From positions 1 to 29,641 of the forward strand of contig CAZHMN010000035.1 of NCBI GenBank assembly GCA_964533705.1: a stretch of 29,641 nt of DNA, written 5' to 3'. Source of the stretch: CAZHMN01 sp964533705 (GTDB taxonomy: Bacteria > Electryoneota > B3-LCP). How positions within the stretch are numbered: the stretch's first letter is position 1; every line of letters starts with the position of its first letter. The position numbers and the translations under genes are program-made. Under the pieces are notes generated by a model, which did no database searches, was not told the origin of the DNA, and worked only from the letters and a program-made list of their open reading frames with translations. Of this stretch, positions 15,173 to 23,521 are shown piece after piece.

Positions 15173-16099
15173 TTAGATGAAGTCCGCCAGACTTGGCTGG
15201 ATGATCATTGATCCGACGTTCAAAGCCACCTGGTAGGCGTTTTCCTCCAGGGTCATCTCGGTCATAAGCTCCACCAGGTCAGCGTCCTCCTGCTCTGAGA
15301 GTTGTGAAGTCAAATTCGTCTCCTGAAAGAGCAGCTTTTCTTGGATGCTCGTCAGCCGGGTGACTTTGGAGCCCACCAGAGAGGTAAAGTCGGACACGTT
15401 GTCCTTGACCAGATCAATCTGGGGAATCGCTTCACCGACCATGTCCGGATCTCCGGATGCCAGGGCGTCGCGCAGATTGATCAGAACCTGGAACAAGTCC
15501 TCATCACTTCCGGCGCCGTTTGGTTGAAACAAATCCTCTCCGGCGATGTTGATCTGCATGGATTCCGACGTGCCGACCTGGCGCATCATCACTCCGGCCG
15601 TCCCGGCTGGATTGGCCGTCACGGCTGTTATCCAACCTGTTGCCGGATCGCGCACATCCGTGAAAGCCGCCTCCTTCGTATTTGTGCCGGCGAAGAGGGA
15701 TTTACCGGCATAATCCTCATTCGACAGGGCGAAAACATTATCCAAATAGGCATTGACTTCCTCAGCCAAAGCCATCATGGCTTCAGGAGAAAGTGCACCG
15801 TTGCTCCCCTGCACTGCATCCTCGCGAACCTGCGTCAGAATATCATTAAGCTGCTGAAGAGTCGTTTCTGTTGAAGTCAACCAGGCAATGGCATTATCGG
15901 AGTTCTCCTGGAATTGCTCATTTTGTCTCAAGCAGTTCCGCAATTGCAAAATCATGCCGGCGGCGGCGGGATCATCCGAAGCATAGAAGACTTTTTTGCC
16001 CGTCGTAACCTGATTCTGAAGATCGCCCAGTGACCTCATCCTCTCATTCAGCGTTCTGATCAAGTCAGAGACTAACATGCTATTGGTCACGCGCTGCAT
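15173..16099 (-). CDS. flgL: Flagellar hook-filament junction protein FlgL
   Basis: The 308-residue protein has the FlgL/flagellin-type N-terminus (MQRVTNSMLVSDLIRTLNER, then LQNQVTTGKKVFYASDDPAA, residues 1-46) and a central segment NEDYAGKSLFAGTNTKEAAF typical of FlgL. Its C-terminal helix (DLVELMTEMTLEENAYQVAL, ending in PSLADFI) is the flagellin-like D0/D1 partner. FlgL (HAP3) forms the ring that joins FlgK to the filament. The ATG at 16099 is preceded by GGAGG at good spacing. Length is normal. It lies downstream of flgK, separated from it by the response regulator gene, which is unusual. Confidence 0.95.
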   Translation of the reverse strand: MQRVTNSMLVSDLIRTLNERMRSLGDLQNQVTTGKKVFYASDDPAAAGMILQLRNCLRQNEQFQENSDNAIAWLTSTETTLQQLNDILTQVREDAVQGSNGALSPEAMMALAEEVNAYLDNVFALSNEDYAGKSLFAGTNTKEAAFTDVRDPATGWITAVTANPAGTAGVMMRQVGTSESMQINIAGEDLFQPNGAGSDEDLFQVLINLRDALASGDPDMVGEAIPQIDLVKDNVSDFTSLVGSKVTRLTSIQEKLLFQETNLTSQLSEQEDADLVELMTEMTLEENAYQVALNVGSMIIQPSLADFI

Positions 16100-16179
16100 C
16101 TTTTCCTCCGATCATACCTTGTGGTCAAAATGTTATTCAAGACTTCCAGATCACATTATTGTTCTTATATGCAAATATT

Positions 16180-16554
16180 TCAACTGGTAAGATTTAATAC
16201 CATGCCCTGGAGCTCATCTATCTGAAAGGGTTTAAGCAAAAGAAAATCCACCAATTTTTCCCGGACCATGCTATGAACACTGTCGCTGGGGTAGGCTGTC
16301 ATCAGGGCCAATGGAAGCTTGGGGAATTTCTCGCGCAGGCGTTGTGCTAAAGAAAGGCCATCCATGCCATCCATTTTGACGTCAGAGATGACCAGATCAA
16401 AATTAACCTTTGACATCAGATCGAGAGCCGCTTCACCGCTCTCAGCACTTTTGACGTCGTAGCCCATCTCGCCAATCATCTCCGTCACGATCTCCCGTAC
16501 GCTTTCCTCATCATCCACGATCAGAACGGTTTTTATTGCGTTATTCGCCATCAT
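16180..16554 (-). CDS. Single-domain response regulator (CheY-like)
   Basis: The 124-residue product is a receiver domain and nothing more. It has the acidic pair D14/D15 (VLIVDDEE), the phospho-acceptor D58 in VISDVKMDG, the switch threonine T85 (ALMTAYPS) and K108 in the LLLKPF motif, so all catalytic positions are intact. GGAGGGG lies just upstream; the start could be either of two adjacent ATG codons. It sits between flgK and flgL, inside the flagellar operon. A role as a CheY-type motor switch signal, or as a phosphorelay part controlling flagellar genes, is possible. No histidine kinase or chemotaxis gene is in the window. The sequence does not separate CheY from other stand-alone receivers. 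Confidence 0.93.
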   Translation of the reverse strand: MMANNAIKTVLIVDDEESVREIVTEMIGEMGYDVKSAESGEAALDLMSKVNFDLVISDVKMDGMDGLSLAQRLREKFPKLPLALMTAYPSDSVHSMVREKLVDFLLLKPFQIDELQGMVLNLTS

Positions 16555-16620
16555 AGGTATCCCCTCCAGGAATTACAGGTCATGGCCCGTTTCAGGAATT
16601 CGATCAATAACTCGCCTCTG

Positions 16621-18000
16621 CTACGCAACTGCGATTAAAACTTGCAGCATCTCATCTATTGCAGAAAGAAATTTGGCCACGGCCGTATAGGCTTGCTGGT
16701 AACGAACCAGGTTGGCCATTTCTTCATCCAAAGAAACGCCTTCGACCGAAGTTTGCCAGCTTTCCAATTGCTGGAGAGCGAGCTCGCTCTCCATGAGTTC
16801 ATTTTCTGCCCCCTGTTTAAGGGCACCGACGTCGGCCGCAAGGGTGGCATAGTAACCACCCAGGGTGGTTGTACCTTCCTCCATTGCCAATTCATTTTGC
16901 AGATTGAAGATCGCCAGGGCGATCTCCCCGTTGCCCGTGCTGCCATCAGCAGAAGCGGCTATCTTCCCTTCATCCTCGGCAACTTCCTGCGAAAGAGCGA
17001 TGTCAGCCGCTCCGGTGGTGTTGGCGTCGAAGAAATCCAGACCCGTAGAACCGTCCAGGCCGTATCCGGTGCGGTGCAGAGCGTTGACCTCAGAAGCCAG
17101 GGCCAGGGCGAACGTATCCAAGCCGGAGAGCAATTCGGGAATGACTTCATCTCGAACCAGGAGAAGCGCGGCCACCTGGCCTGATTGAAAGTTGGCCGCC
17201 TGGCCATTCGTCCACACCACCTGGTGCAGTTTCCCCTCGGTGCCGGGCACGTTCTGCAAGGAGAGTTGCTGTGCGCTGTCCTGATAGACCAGGATCTGCC
17301 CTCCCAGCCAAACACTCATCGAACCATTGGACTCATCCTGCACCTCGATATCCGCGTACTGCGCCAATTCGGCCGCCAGGAGATCCCTCTGATCCATCAG
17401 GTCATTCGGCGTATTCCCCTGCATGACCTGGTCGCTGATCGCATCGTTCAGTGAAGCGATCTGGGCGGCGATCTGGTTGATCTGGCCGACGTAACCCGAC
17501 AACTGGAAGTCCAGCTCGCTCTGCTGGTTTTCCAGATCAGAGTGCACATCGTTGAGACTCTGAGCCAATTGGACGCCTTTCTGCTGCAGGGCGATGCGGA
17601 CGGAGGAATTCTCCGGTTCGTTAGCAACGTCCGACCAGCAAGACCAGAATTCGTCCAAAATTCCGCTGATGCTGTACCCTGAAGTCTCTCCCAGGATGGT
17701 TTCCACCTGGGAAAGCGCGGTGTTCTCGAACTGCAAAAAACCCTGGTTTTCGCGCTCGGCCAGCACCTGACGATCGAGGTAACGGTCGCGCAGGCGGGTG
17801 ATCTCACCCACGTCCGCGCCCATGCCGATCAATCCACCCGGTACTTCGAGCGGAGGTTTAAACGATTGCAGCTCGGCTCTCTGACGCGTGTATCCCGGGG
17901 TATTGACGTTGGAGACATTGTGTGAACTGGTCATTATGGCCCACTGCTGGACCATCAGCGAGCGTTTGGCGGCATTGATTGCATCGAAGAGACCGGCCAT
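16621..18000 (-). CDS. flgK: Flagellar hook-filament junction protein FlgK
   Basis: The 459-residue protein starts MAGLFDAINAAKRSLMVQQW and carries the rod/hook family motif SHNVSNVNTPGYTRQRAE (residues 26-43). The C-terminus (EEMANLVRYQQAYTAVAKFL, then SAIDEMLQVLIAVA) is the usual FlgK D0 helix. FlgK (HAP1) joins hook to filament. Heptad-like helices around residues 90-180 and a variable middle fit the family, and length is within the normal range. The start at 18000 is an ATG with a weak GGGTGAAAG upstream. It is preceded by the FlgN-like chaperone gene, the standard partner for FlgK and FlgL export. Confidence 0.95.
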   Translation of the reverse strand: MAGLFDAINAAKRSLMVQQWAIMTSSHNVSNVNTPGYTRQRAELQSFKPPLEVPGGLIGMGADVGEITRLRDRYLDRQVLAERENQGFLQFENTALSQVETILGETSGYSISGILDEFWSCWSDVANEPENSSVRIALQQKGVQLAQSLNDVHSDLENQQSELDFQLSGYVGQINQIAAQIASLNDAISDQVMQGNTPNDLMDQRDLLAAELAQYADIEVQDESNGSMSVWLGGQILVYQDSAQQLSLQNVPGTEGKLHQVVWTNGQAANFQSGQVAALLLVRDEVIPELLSGLDTFALALASEVNALHRTGYGLDGSTGLDFFDANTTGAADIALSQEVAEDEGKIAASADGSTGNGEIALAIFNLQNELAMEEGTTTLGGYYATLAADVGALKQGAENELMESELALQQLESWQTSVEGVSLDEEMANLVRYQQAYTAVAKFLSAIDEMLQVLIAVA

Positions 18001-18034
18001 CTTTCACCCTTCCATTAAAGGCTGCGAAACGCTT

Positions 18035-18535
18035 TCAGAAGACCTTATTGACCATCACATTGGTGTTCGTCTGCCGAGCCTGACGCCCGTTGAGATCGTA
18101 CACTTTTGAGATGTCCGCGGAATCGATCATCCAGCCGATGCTCTGTTGGATGAAGTCCAGACTGCGTCTGATCAGCATCTGGTTGACTCGATTGGCGCGC
18201 CGAATTTTCTCCACCAACTGGGACAGGCTTTCCTTCAAATTTTTCAGCTCCTCAGAAACATCCCCTAAAGTAACCTCAATCAAATGCGTCAAGGTCACCT
18301 CATCCTCCCGCATCCCTTCAGCAGTCGCCATTTCCCTGACTTTGGCAATGCGCTGAGCCTCCAGATTCTTGATTTCTTCAACGAGGATTTCCTGCTGGCT
18401 GACGGTTCCCTGGAACTCTTCGATCTGGTTTGAGAGGAGATGGCGTTTTTGCTTGTTCAGGAGTTTCAAGAACGCTCTTAGCGTCTTTTCCTCTCGGTGA
18501 ATCAACTCGATCAGTTCCTGAATGAATTTACCCAT
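18035..18535 (-). CDS. flgN: FlgN-like flagellar export chaperone
   Basis: The 166-residue product is all-helical: MGKFIQELIELIHREEKTLR, FLKLLNKQKRHLLSNQIEEF, then a long coiled coil to about residue 125. It ends IGWMIDSADISKVYDLNGRQ and a short polar tail, a typical FlgN C-terminal pattern. FlgN binds the C-terminal helices of FlgK and FlgL in the cytoplasm before export. The gene directly precedes flgK. An upstream ATG at 18598, overlapping the flgJ stop, would add a 21-residue polar extension. I chose 18535 because AAGGAG stands at ideal spacing and the family N-terminus fits, but the longer form also has a GGAGG and cannot be excluded. Confidence 0.85.
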   Translation of the reverse strand: MGKFIQELIELIHREEKTLRAFLKLLNKQKRHLLSNQIEEFQGTVSQQEILVEEIKNLEAQRIAKVREMATAEGMREDEVTLTHLIEVTLGDVSEELKNLKESLSQLVEKIRRANRVNQMLIRRSLDFIQQSIGWMIDSADISKVYDLNGRQARQTNTNVMVNKVF

Positions 18536-18597
18536 GTCCCTCTCCTTCACCGAACTAGAAGACTCTATCGGTCCGTTATTGGCGCTGATGGGAGGCA

Positions 18598-18978
18598 TTA
18601 TTCCTCCGATGTTGGTTGGTACTTTTCCTCTTTGATTGCATTGTCTTGATCGGTGACAACCGTTTCACCCTTGGATAACTGGCGGTACAACACTTCGGCC
18701 AATCCCAATCCACCCGCTTGTGCCATTGACTTTGCCAGAGTTTCCCGGGTTAGATCACCGTAAAGTTGGGAGGCTCCTTTTCCCCCCATAGAAAACTGAT
18801 CTATTTTCGCCTCTTTCAAAATCAGGCGAATAAAGATCTCTTCAAATTCGCGGCAAGCTTTTTTTAAATCCTGCGATTCCGGGTTATTTTCGGGACGCTT
18901 TTTTTGAACCCCGGCGACGCTTTGATCAGCACCCCTATCCCGACAAATACTTATTTTCGTCGAATCTGTGGTGTTCAT
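18598..18978 (-). CDS. flgJ: FlgJ rod-binding domain protein (no muramidase domain)
   Basis: The 126-residue protein contains the rod-binding domain only: LKKACREFEEIFIRLILKEA (residues about 38-57), GKGASQLYGDLTRETLAKSM (about 66-85) and AQAGGLGLAEVLYRQL. In enteric bacteria FlgJ has this rod-cap domain plus a C-terminal peptidoglycan hydrolase. Here the hydrolase is absent and the reading frame ends with a short acidic tail, as in many deltaproteobacterial and other single-domain FlgJ proteins. A separate enzyme must then open the cell wall for the rod. The first 35 residues are polar and probably disordered. It lies 26 bp after flgI, in the standard order. Confidence 0.9.
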   Translation of the reverse strand: MNTTDSTKISICRDRGADQSVAGVQKKRPENNPESQDLKKACREFEEIFIRLILKEAKIDQFSMGGKGASQLYGDLTRETLAKSMAQAGGLGLAEVLYRQLSKGETVVTDQDNAIKEEKYQPTSEE

Positions 18979-19004
18979 TTCTTCGTTCGCTTGGAAACAG
19001 TCTG

Positions 19005-20117
19005 TTATAGGATGATCAATTCCGCCTGCAGCGATCCCGCTTCCTTCAATGCCTGAAAAATGGCTATCATATCCACGGGGGTTACGCCCAGACTGTTCAG
19101 AGCCGCCGCCACTTCCCCGATGGTGGTCCCCTCCGGGACAGCCACCATAGGCGTCTGGGACTCATTGACGGTGATTTGATCCAGCGGTGCAACCACCGTT
19201 CTTCCTGAAGAAAACGGCCCCGGCTGTGAAATAACCGGCGCGGACTTAACTGCGATGGAAATCGAACCGTGCGTAATCGCGGCGGGGCGTAATCTGACGT
19301 TTTCGCCCACCACCACCGTACCAGTGCGCTCGTTAATGACGACCCGCGCGGGAACGTCCACATCCAGCGTCAAAGTTTCCGCCCGGGCGATGAATTCCAC
19401 GCGGCGATCTTCCCCGTAATCCGCCGGGAGAGTAACCTCGATGCGGGTGGCATCCAGGGCCCGCGCTGTTTCAGGGCCAAACTCAGCATTAAAAGCTTCG
19501 GCGACTCTCTGGGCGGTGGTAAAATCAGGCTGATTCAGATTGAAACGAAGGGCGCCCGTCTCGAATGCCAGCGAATCCGCACTGCGCGTCGCCACGCCGC
19601 CGTTGGGCACTCGACCGACGAGTGTGTAGTTCTTTCGCATTGCCACGCGACCCGCCTCGATGTTGAAACCGCCCACGGAAATAGCCCCCTGGCCGTTGGC
19701 CCAGACCGCTCCTTCCAGGTCGGAAAGCGGCGTGGGAAGCAGGGTTCCTCCGGCCAGGCTGGTGGCGTCTCCGATGGAGCTGACCAGCACGTCAAACCGG
19801 GTGCCGGGGCGCACGTAGGGATGAATTTCGGCCGTAACCATCACCGCTGCGACGTTGCGCGGGCGGGCATCCGAAGGATTGATGGTGATGCCGAAACGAT
19901 CCAGCAAATTAGCCAGCGATTGTTCAGTGTATGGCGAGCGATATCGGTCGCCGGTGCCGTTCAGACCGATTACCAGGCCATACCCGACCACTGAAGTCGT
20001 CCCCGAGCCTTCCAGCCGGGCGATGTCCTTGAGGCGGACCTCCGCGCCGGCGAAATTACTCATCAGCACGACAGCGATGAGTAAAAACGATGCAAATGAT
20101 TTTATGCGCAGGTTCAT
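19005..20117 (-). CDS. flgI: Flagellar P-ring protein FlgI
   Basis: The 370-residue protein starts with a Sec signal peptide (MNLRIKSFASFLLIAVVLMS, cleavage probably after NFAGA at residue 25). The highly conserved FlgI sequence follows: RLKDIARLEG, NGTGDRYRSPYTEQSLANLL, RNVAAVMVTAEIHPYVRPGT and GGTLLPTPLSDLEGAVWANG. The C-terminal half is also conserved (VVINERTGTVVVGENVRLRP and GVTPVDMIAIFQALKEAGSL). FlgI forms the periplasmic P-ring around the rod and needs FlgA for assembly. Length matches the family. The gene lies 27 bp after flgH. Presence of a P-ring supports a diderm cell envelope. Confidence 0.98.
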   Translation of the reverse strand: MNLRIKSFASFLLIAVVLMSNFAGAEVRLKDIARLEGSGTTSVVGYGLVIGLNGTGDRYRSPYTEQSLANLLDRFGITINPSDARPRNVAAVMVTAEIHPYVRPGTRFDVLVSSIGDATSLAGGTLLPTPLSDLEGAVWANGQGAISVGGFNIEAGRVAMRKNYTLVGRVPNGGVATRSADSLAFETGALRFNLNQPDFTTAQRVAEAFNAEFGPETARALDATRIEVTLPADYGEDRRVEFIARAETLTLDVDVPARVVINERTGTVVVGENVRLRPAAITHGSISIAVKSAPVISQPGPFSSGRTVVAPLDQITVNESQTPMVAVPEGTTIGEVAAALNSLGVTPVDMIAIFQALKEAGSLQAELIIL

Positions 20118-20144
20118 GGTTTATGGCATCCTGAGAAAATCAGA

Positions 20145-20744
20145 TTAGAAAATCCAGTTGATAATCTTGGTGAAGAAACCGGGCTTCTGGGCGGAATTGA
20201 CGTCGCCTTTGCCGGTATAGGAAATCTCAGCCTGGGCGATTCGGTAGGAATAGACGGTGTTCTGCCCGGACACGTCTTCCGGCCTGATAACGCCCCTGAG
20301 CTTGGTGATCTGCTTCTCACCGTTTACGGTGATCGTTCTTTCTCCTTCGATCACCAAGTTGCCCTCTTCGGTGATTTCCACGATGCGGGCGCTCATGGTT
20401 CCTTCCAAGCTGCCCGATCTCTTGGTGCCGCCGGTGCCGTCGAACTTATGTTTCCAGGCAGCATCGGCACCCATGTTGGTGTCGGAGAGATCGCCGGAAC
20501 CAACTGCAGAGACCCCGAATTCACTATCAGAGCCCGTTTCAGTCCCCGCTTCATGCTGGCCGATGGCATATTCGACGATCAGTATGGTAACGACGTCGCC
20601 GACCTGGTAGGCGCGTTTATCCGAGAAGAGTGAGCGGGCGATGTTTTCGGAGAATTTTTTCCCCCCAGCTTCTCCTAACGTCGCGCCTATGAGCAGTATT
20701 GTCGCCGTCAGCGCGACGAGGCGGACAAAGTTCTTTCCATTCAT
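20145..20744 (-). CDS. flgH: Flagellar L-ring protein FlgH, no lipobox cysteine
   Basis: The 199-residue protein contains the FlgH core: SLFSDKRAYQVGDVVTILIV (about 38-57), ARIVEITEEGNLVIEGERTI (about 119-138), VNGEKQITKLRGVIRPEDVS and the C-terminal AEISYTGKGDVNSAQKPGFF. FlgH forms the outer-membrane L-ring bushing. Family members are usually lipoproteins, but here the signal-like N-terminus (MNGKNFVRLVALTATILLIG, then ATLGEAGGKK) has no cysteine, so lipid anchoring by the classical route is not possible. It is also about 30 residues shorter than E. coli FlgH, mostly at the N-terminus. Export by ordinary signal peptidase I is likely. It sits in the usual flgA-flgH-flgI order. Confidence 0.95.
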   Translation of the reverse strand: MNGKNFVRLVALTATILLIGATLGEAGGKKFSENIARSLFSDKRAYQVGDVVTILIVEYAIGQHEAGTETGSDSEFGVSAVGSGDLSDTNMGADAAWKHKFDGTGGTKRSGSLEGTMSARIVEITEEGNLVIEGERTITVNGEKQITKLRGVIRPEDVSGQNTVYSYRIAQAEISYTGKGDVNSAQKPGFFTKIINWIF

Positions 20745-20767
20745 CTTCCACTCCCATTCATTTTAGT

Positions 20768-21724
20768 CTATTCCAGGCTCACGTGGTCGGCGTCCACCAC
20801 CACCGCCCGCAGCCTCTTCCCGTTTTCTTTCAAGCGTACCCAGATTTGTTCACCCGCAGCGCCGTCCTGAAGGGCGGTCGCCGCTGTTGATATTGCGTAG
20901 TAATCGGAATTTACGACCAGCTCCACCCCATCCCCCTTCCGCACCAGCGAGGCTTGGCGCAGTTGATCCCAGCGGATGGGCTCTGATGGCGAGAGATGTC
21001 GCGAAGCTTCTAACCCGAGTATGCAATCCGGTTTTAGGACATGACCCTGCAAACCGACGGTCTTCAGGTCAACGGTTCTAACCTCGATATCGTCGCGCTT
21101 CAAAATCTGACCGCGTTTAATCAGAGCTTTAGGAAATGCCAGCCGAGCGAAAAGAGACACTTTAACATTTACATGGCGACGTCTGATTTTCCCCCGACCG
21201 TCGAGGCTTTCCAGCGTTACTACCTGCGAACCGGGAATCAGCCGTTCTTGCCGCAGGATACGGAAGCGCTGAGGCGGAGGGGCGTTTTCAGCGAGCCAGC
21301 TAATTGACGACCCGATTTCAACCTGCACCGTCAGAGAATCGCCGGCCAAGATTTCATATCGGCGTTGGATTGCGGATTTAACAGGTGAAAACTCATTCCG
21401 CTTGGACCAGGGAATAATTTCAACGGCAGGGGCACCGCAAAAATAGACGGGCATATCGTTTGGAAGCATGTGCGCCAATTTTTCGGCGGTGAATACGGTT
21501 GGATCGTCAGGCTTGATCATTGCGTCAAGCGATAGTTGTCGCAGCCGGTTCAACGTCTCCGCCTCGCCCTCCAGATCGGCAACATCACCCAGGAGAATCG
21601 GCCGGGCATCCATGTAGACGATATCGTAAAGCTGCACGGTTGCCTGCGCACCGGCAATTGAGCAGAAGATGACCGGGATTGCAATCCAGGCCAGGATAAA
21701 GGTGATGTGAAATCCTTTATTCAC
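20768..21724 (-). CDS. flgA: Flagellar P-ring assembly chaperone FlgA
   Basis: The 318-residue protein begins with a signal peptide (MNKGFHITFILAWIAIPVIF, cleavage probably near residue 28). The C-terminal half is the SAF/ChapFlgA region: VSLFARLAFPKALIKRGQIL, KRDDIEVRTVDL, a segment CILGLEASRHLSPSEPIRWD and RKGDGVELVVNSDYYAISTA, ending with VWVRL-like repeats. FlgA works in the periplasm and promotes polymerisation of the P-ring protein FlgI. The first 150 residues are divergent but include the usual strand-rich segment. The start is a GTG at 21724 with a weak AGGCG upstream. It lies eight bases after flgG and 23 bases before flgH, so the three are certainly co-transcribed. Confidence 0.93.
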   Translation of the reverse strand: MNKGFHITFILAWIAIPVIFCSIAGAQATVQLYDIVYMDARPILLGDVADLEGEAETLNRLRQLSLDAMIKPDDPTVFTAEKLAHMLPNDMPVYFCGAPAVEIIPWSKRNEFSPVKSAIQRRYEILAGDSLTVQVEIGSSISWLAENAPPPQRFRILRQERLIPGSQVVTLESLDGRGKIRRRHVNVKVSLFARLAFPKALIKRGQILKRDDIEVRTVDLKTVGLQGHVLKPDCILGLEASRHLSPSEPIRWDQLRQASLVRKGDGVELVVNSDYYAISTAATALQDGAAGEQIWVRLKENGKRLRAVVVDADHVSLE

Positions 21725-21732
21725 GACTTCGC

Positions 21733-22521
21733 CTAACGCTTTAGATTGACCGCTTCGCGGAGCATATCCTCGGCAGTACGGATGCTCTTGGAATTGATTT
21801 CATAGGCTCGCTGCGTTGTGATCATCTGGATCATTTCTTCGACAACGGAAACGTTGGAGGATTCCAGATAGCCCTGCTCGATTTCGCCGAAGCCTTCCCG
21901 CCCCGCTTCTCCTCGAATCGGAGGACCGGAAGAAATCGTCTCCTGGAACAGGTTCTGTCCGATGGCGGTAAGACCTGCCGGATTAATGAAGCGCGCTAAT
22001 TCCAACTGCCCGACTTCTTCCGGTTGTGATTCTCCAGAGACCAGCACCATAACGGTGCCATCCCGGTTAATCATGATCTCTTCCGTATCCACAGGCAGTT
22101 GGATATCGGGTTCCAAAAGATAGCCATCCGCCGTGACGAATTCACCATCAGGACTCAGCTTGATCTGCCCGTCGCGCGTGTAGGACAATTGCCCGTCCGG
22201 CATTTGCACCTGGAAGAAGCCATCTCCGGTTATGGCCAGATCCAGAGGATTATCCGTCTGCGTCAGCGTCCCGACCGCAAAACTACGGGTGATGGCCACA
22301 GGCCGAACACCGTGACCGATGGACAGTTCGACGGGTTCCACCAAATTCGACTGAAGTGAAACGCTGGCGGGGCGAATCAACTGGTACATTAAATCCTGAA
22401 ACTGCACCTGCCCTTTCTTGAAGCCGGTGGTGTTCACGTTGGCCAAGTTGTTGGCGATATTATCCAACTGCAACTGTTGAGCGGACATCCCTGAAGCCGC
22501 CGAGCGTAATGCTCTGATCAT
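21733..22521 (-). CDS. flgG: Flagellar distal rod protein FlgG
   Basis: The 262-residue protein begins MIRALRSAASGMSAQQLQLD with NIANNLANVNTTGFKKGQVQ, the near-invariant FlgG start. It continues through NPLDLAITGDGFFQVQMPDG and SYTRDGQIKLSPDGEFVTAD. The C-terminus (VEEMIQMITTQRAYEINSKS, then IRTAEDMLREAVNLKR) is the conserved rod/hook D0 helix. FlgG builds the distal rod. The segment VMYQL/DLMYQLIRPAS after residue 44 is typical for FlgG and separates it from FlgF. Length is normal. It follows flgF by 18 bp. Confidence 0.98.
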   Translation of the reverse strand: MIRALRSAASGMSAQQLQLDNIANNLANVNTTGFKKGQVQFQDLMYQLIRPASVSLQSNLVEPVELSIGHGVRPVAITRSFAVGTLTQTDNPLDLAITGDGFFQVQMPDGQLSYTRDGQIKLSPDGEFVTADGYLLEPDIQLPVDTEEIMINRDGTVMVLVSGESQPEEVGQLELARFINPAGLTAIGQNLFQETISSGPPIRGEAGREGFGEIEQGYLESSNVSVVEEMIQMITTQRAYEINSKSIRTAEDMLREAVNLKR

Positions 22522-22539
22522 TTCTCATCTCCCTCTATT

Positions 22540-23289
22540 CTATCGCGCTTTTCCCACCTCATTAACCGCCTTGCCCAATATGTTATCCGAGGTTTGTACG
22601 GCTTTGGCGGACGCTTCATACATTTTGCTCACCTCTATCATCTCGATCATCTGGGAAACCATATCAACGTTGGACTCTTCCAGGTAACCGACCTGCAAAC
22701 GAGCCTGATCCAGCTCGAAGGGTCGTTGTTGCGTGAACAGCAATCCATCTCTGCCCGGTTGCAGCGACGATGGATTTTCAAAGGTAACCACCAGGAAACG
22801 GTCCAGAACCTGCTCTATGGGTGAGTCGTACGCCTTCAGAATCAACTCGCCATCCGATGATATCTTCAGATTCCCTTCCGGAATTTGAATAGGCCCCCCG
22901 GTGGTCAGAACGCGATAGCCGTTCAGATTAACGAGCTCACCTTCTGCATTCAGTTGGAAACGGCCGTCCCGGGTGTAGGCCGGGCCATTCTCGGTTTCGA
23001 CGACGAAATATCCATCTCCCACGATGGCCAGATCCAGGGGATTTTCGGTCTGTTTCAGAGTCCCCTGTTGGTGCGCGTTTTGAGTGCCGCGCGAGGCCAC
23101 CACGAATTTCTCGCCCGCCGTCACCGGATTCCGTGAGATAGAGCTGGAGGAGTTCAAAGTGTTCCTGAAAGCCACTCGCTCTTCTTTGAATCCCACAGTG
23201 GAAGCGTTTGCCAGATTATTGGCTATGACCTCCAGGTTGCGCTGGCGGGCCACCATTCCCGCAGCCAGATGATAGATGCCTTTGACCAT
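22540..23289 (-). CDS. flgF: Flagellar proximal/distal rod protein FlgF
   Basis: The 249-residue protein begins MVKGIYHLAAGMVARQRNLE with VIANNLANASTVGFKEE, a FlgF-type start. It shares the family segments NPLDLAIVGDGYFVVETENG and YTRDGRFQLNAEGELVNLNG, and the C-terminal helix MVSQMIEMIEVSKMYEASAK. FlgF is a rod protein between FlgC and FlgG. An ATG at 23340 in the same frame would add 17 residues. I prefer 23289 because it matches the family start and has AAGGA upstream. In addition, the candidate promoter would begin transcription so close to 23340 that the longer form would lack a ribosome binding site. It is the first gene of the flagellar operon here. flgB, flgC, flgD, flgE and fliE must be elsewhere. 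Confidence 0.95.
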   Translation of the reverse strand: MVKGIYHLAAGMVARQRNLEVIANNLANASTVGFKEERVAFRNTLNSSSSISRNPVTAGEKFVVASRGTQNAHQQGTLKQTENPLDLAIVGDGYFVVETENGPAYTRDGRFQLNAEGELVNLNGYRVLTTGGPIQIPEGNLKISSDGELILKAYDSPIEQVLDRFLVVTFENPSSLQPGRDGLLFTQQRPFELDQARLQVGYLEESNVDMVSQMIEMIEVSKMYEASAKAVQTSDNILGKAVNEVGKAR

Positions 23290-23354
23290 AATTTTCACAT
23301 CCTTATTATTCTCTTTATATTTTGGCAAGGAATGTGCCATATGGTTTATTCCTT

Positions 23355-23384
23355 ATTATACAATAACATAAATGCGATTTTAAA
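23355..23384 (-). promoter_or_regulatory. Candidate sigma-70-type promoter of the flgF operon
   Basis: On the minus strand TTTAAA (23384-23379) is followed after 18 bases by a perfect TATAAT (23360-23355). Transcription would start near 23348, about 60 bases before the preferred flgF start at 23289. The -10 box is perfect and the -35 box matches four of six. It is the only good promoter seen upstream of the eight- to sixteen-gene flagellar operon. No sigma-54 signature was found there. Confidence 0.5.
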
Positions 23385-23462
23385 GCGTTCGGGACGGGGT
23401 AAGGGATGCCCAGAAAAGGGCCGGGGGGGTATTTTTTTCCCAGGTTCTCCAATCCGGCGTTT

Positions 23463-23494
23463 TTCGCCGCAGAATGAATTCTGCGGCTGAGGCT
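23463..23494. repeat. Intergenic hairpin repeat, copy 1
   Basis: A 32-bp sequence identical to 23703-23734. It contains arms GCCGCAGAAT and ATTCTGCGGC separated by GA (23466-23487), then TGAGGCT. A shared TTTAAA-type segment follows three bases further on in both copies, so the repeat is longer than the identical core. A degenerate relative lies at 23615-23637. No transposase or coding function is apparent. Confidence 0.85.
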
Positions 23495-23521
23495 GAGTTT
23501 AAAGCCGGTAGCGCGACTTTG

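Noticed and set aside
15341..17188. Long plus-strand open frames (up to 180 codons) opposite flgL and flgK
   Set aside because: They lie antisense to well-supported flagellar genes, have no family signature, and follow from the codon bias of the real genes.
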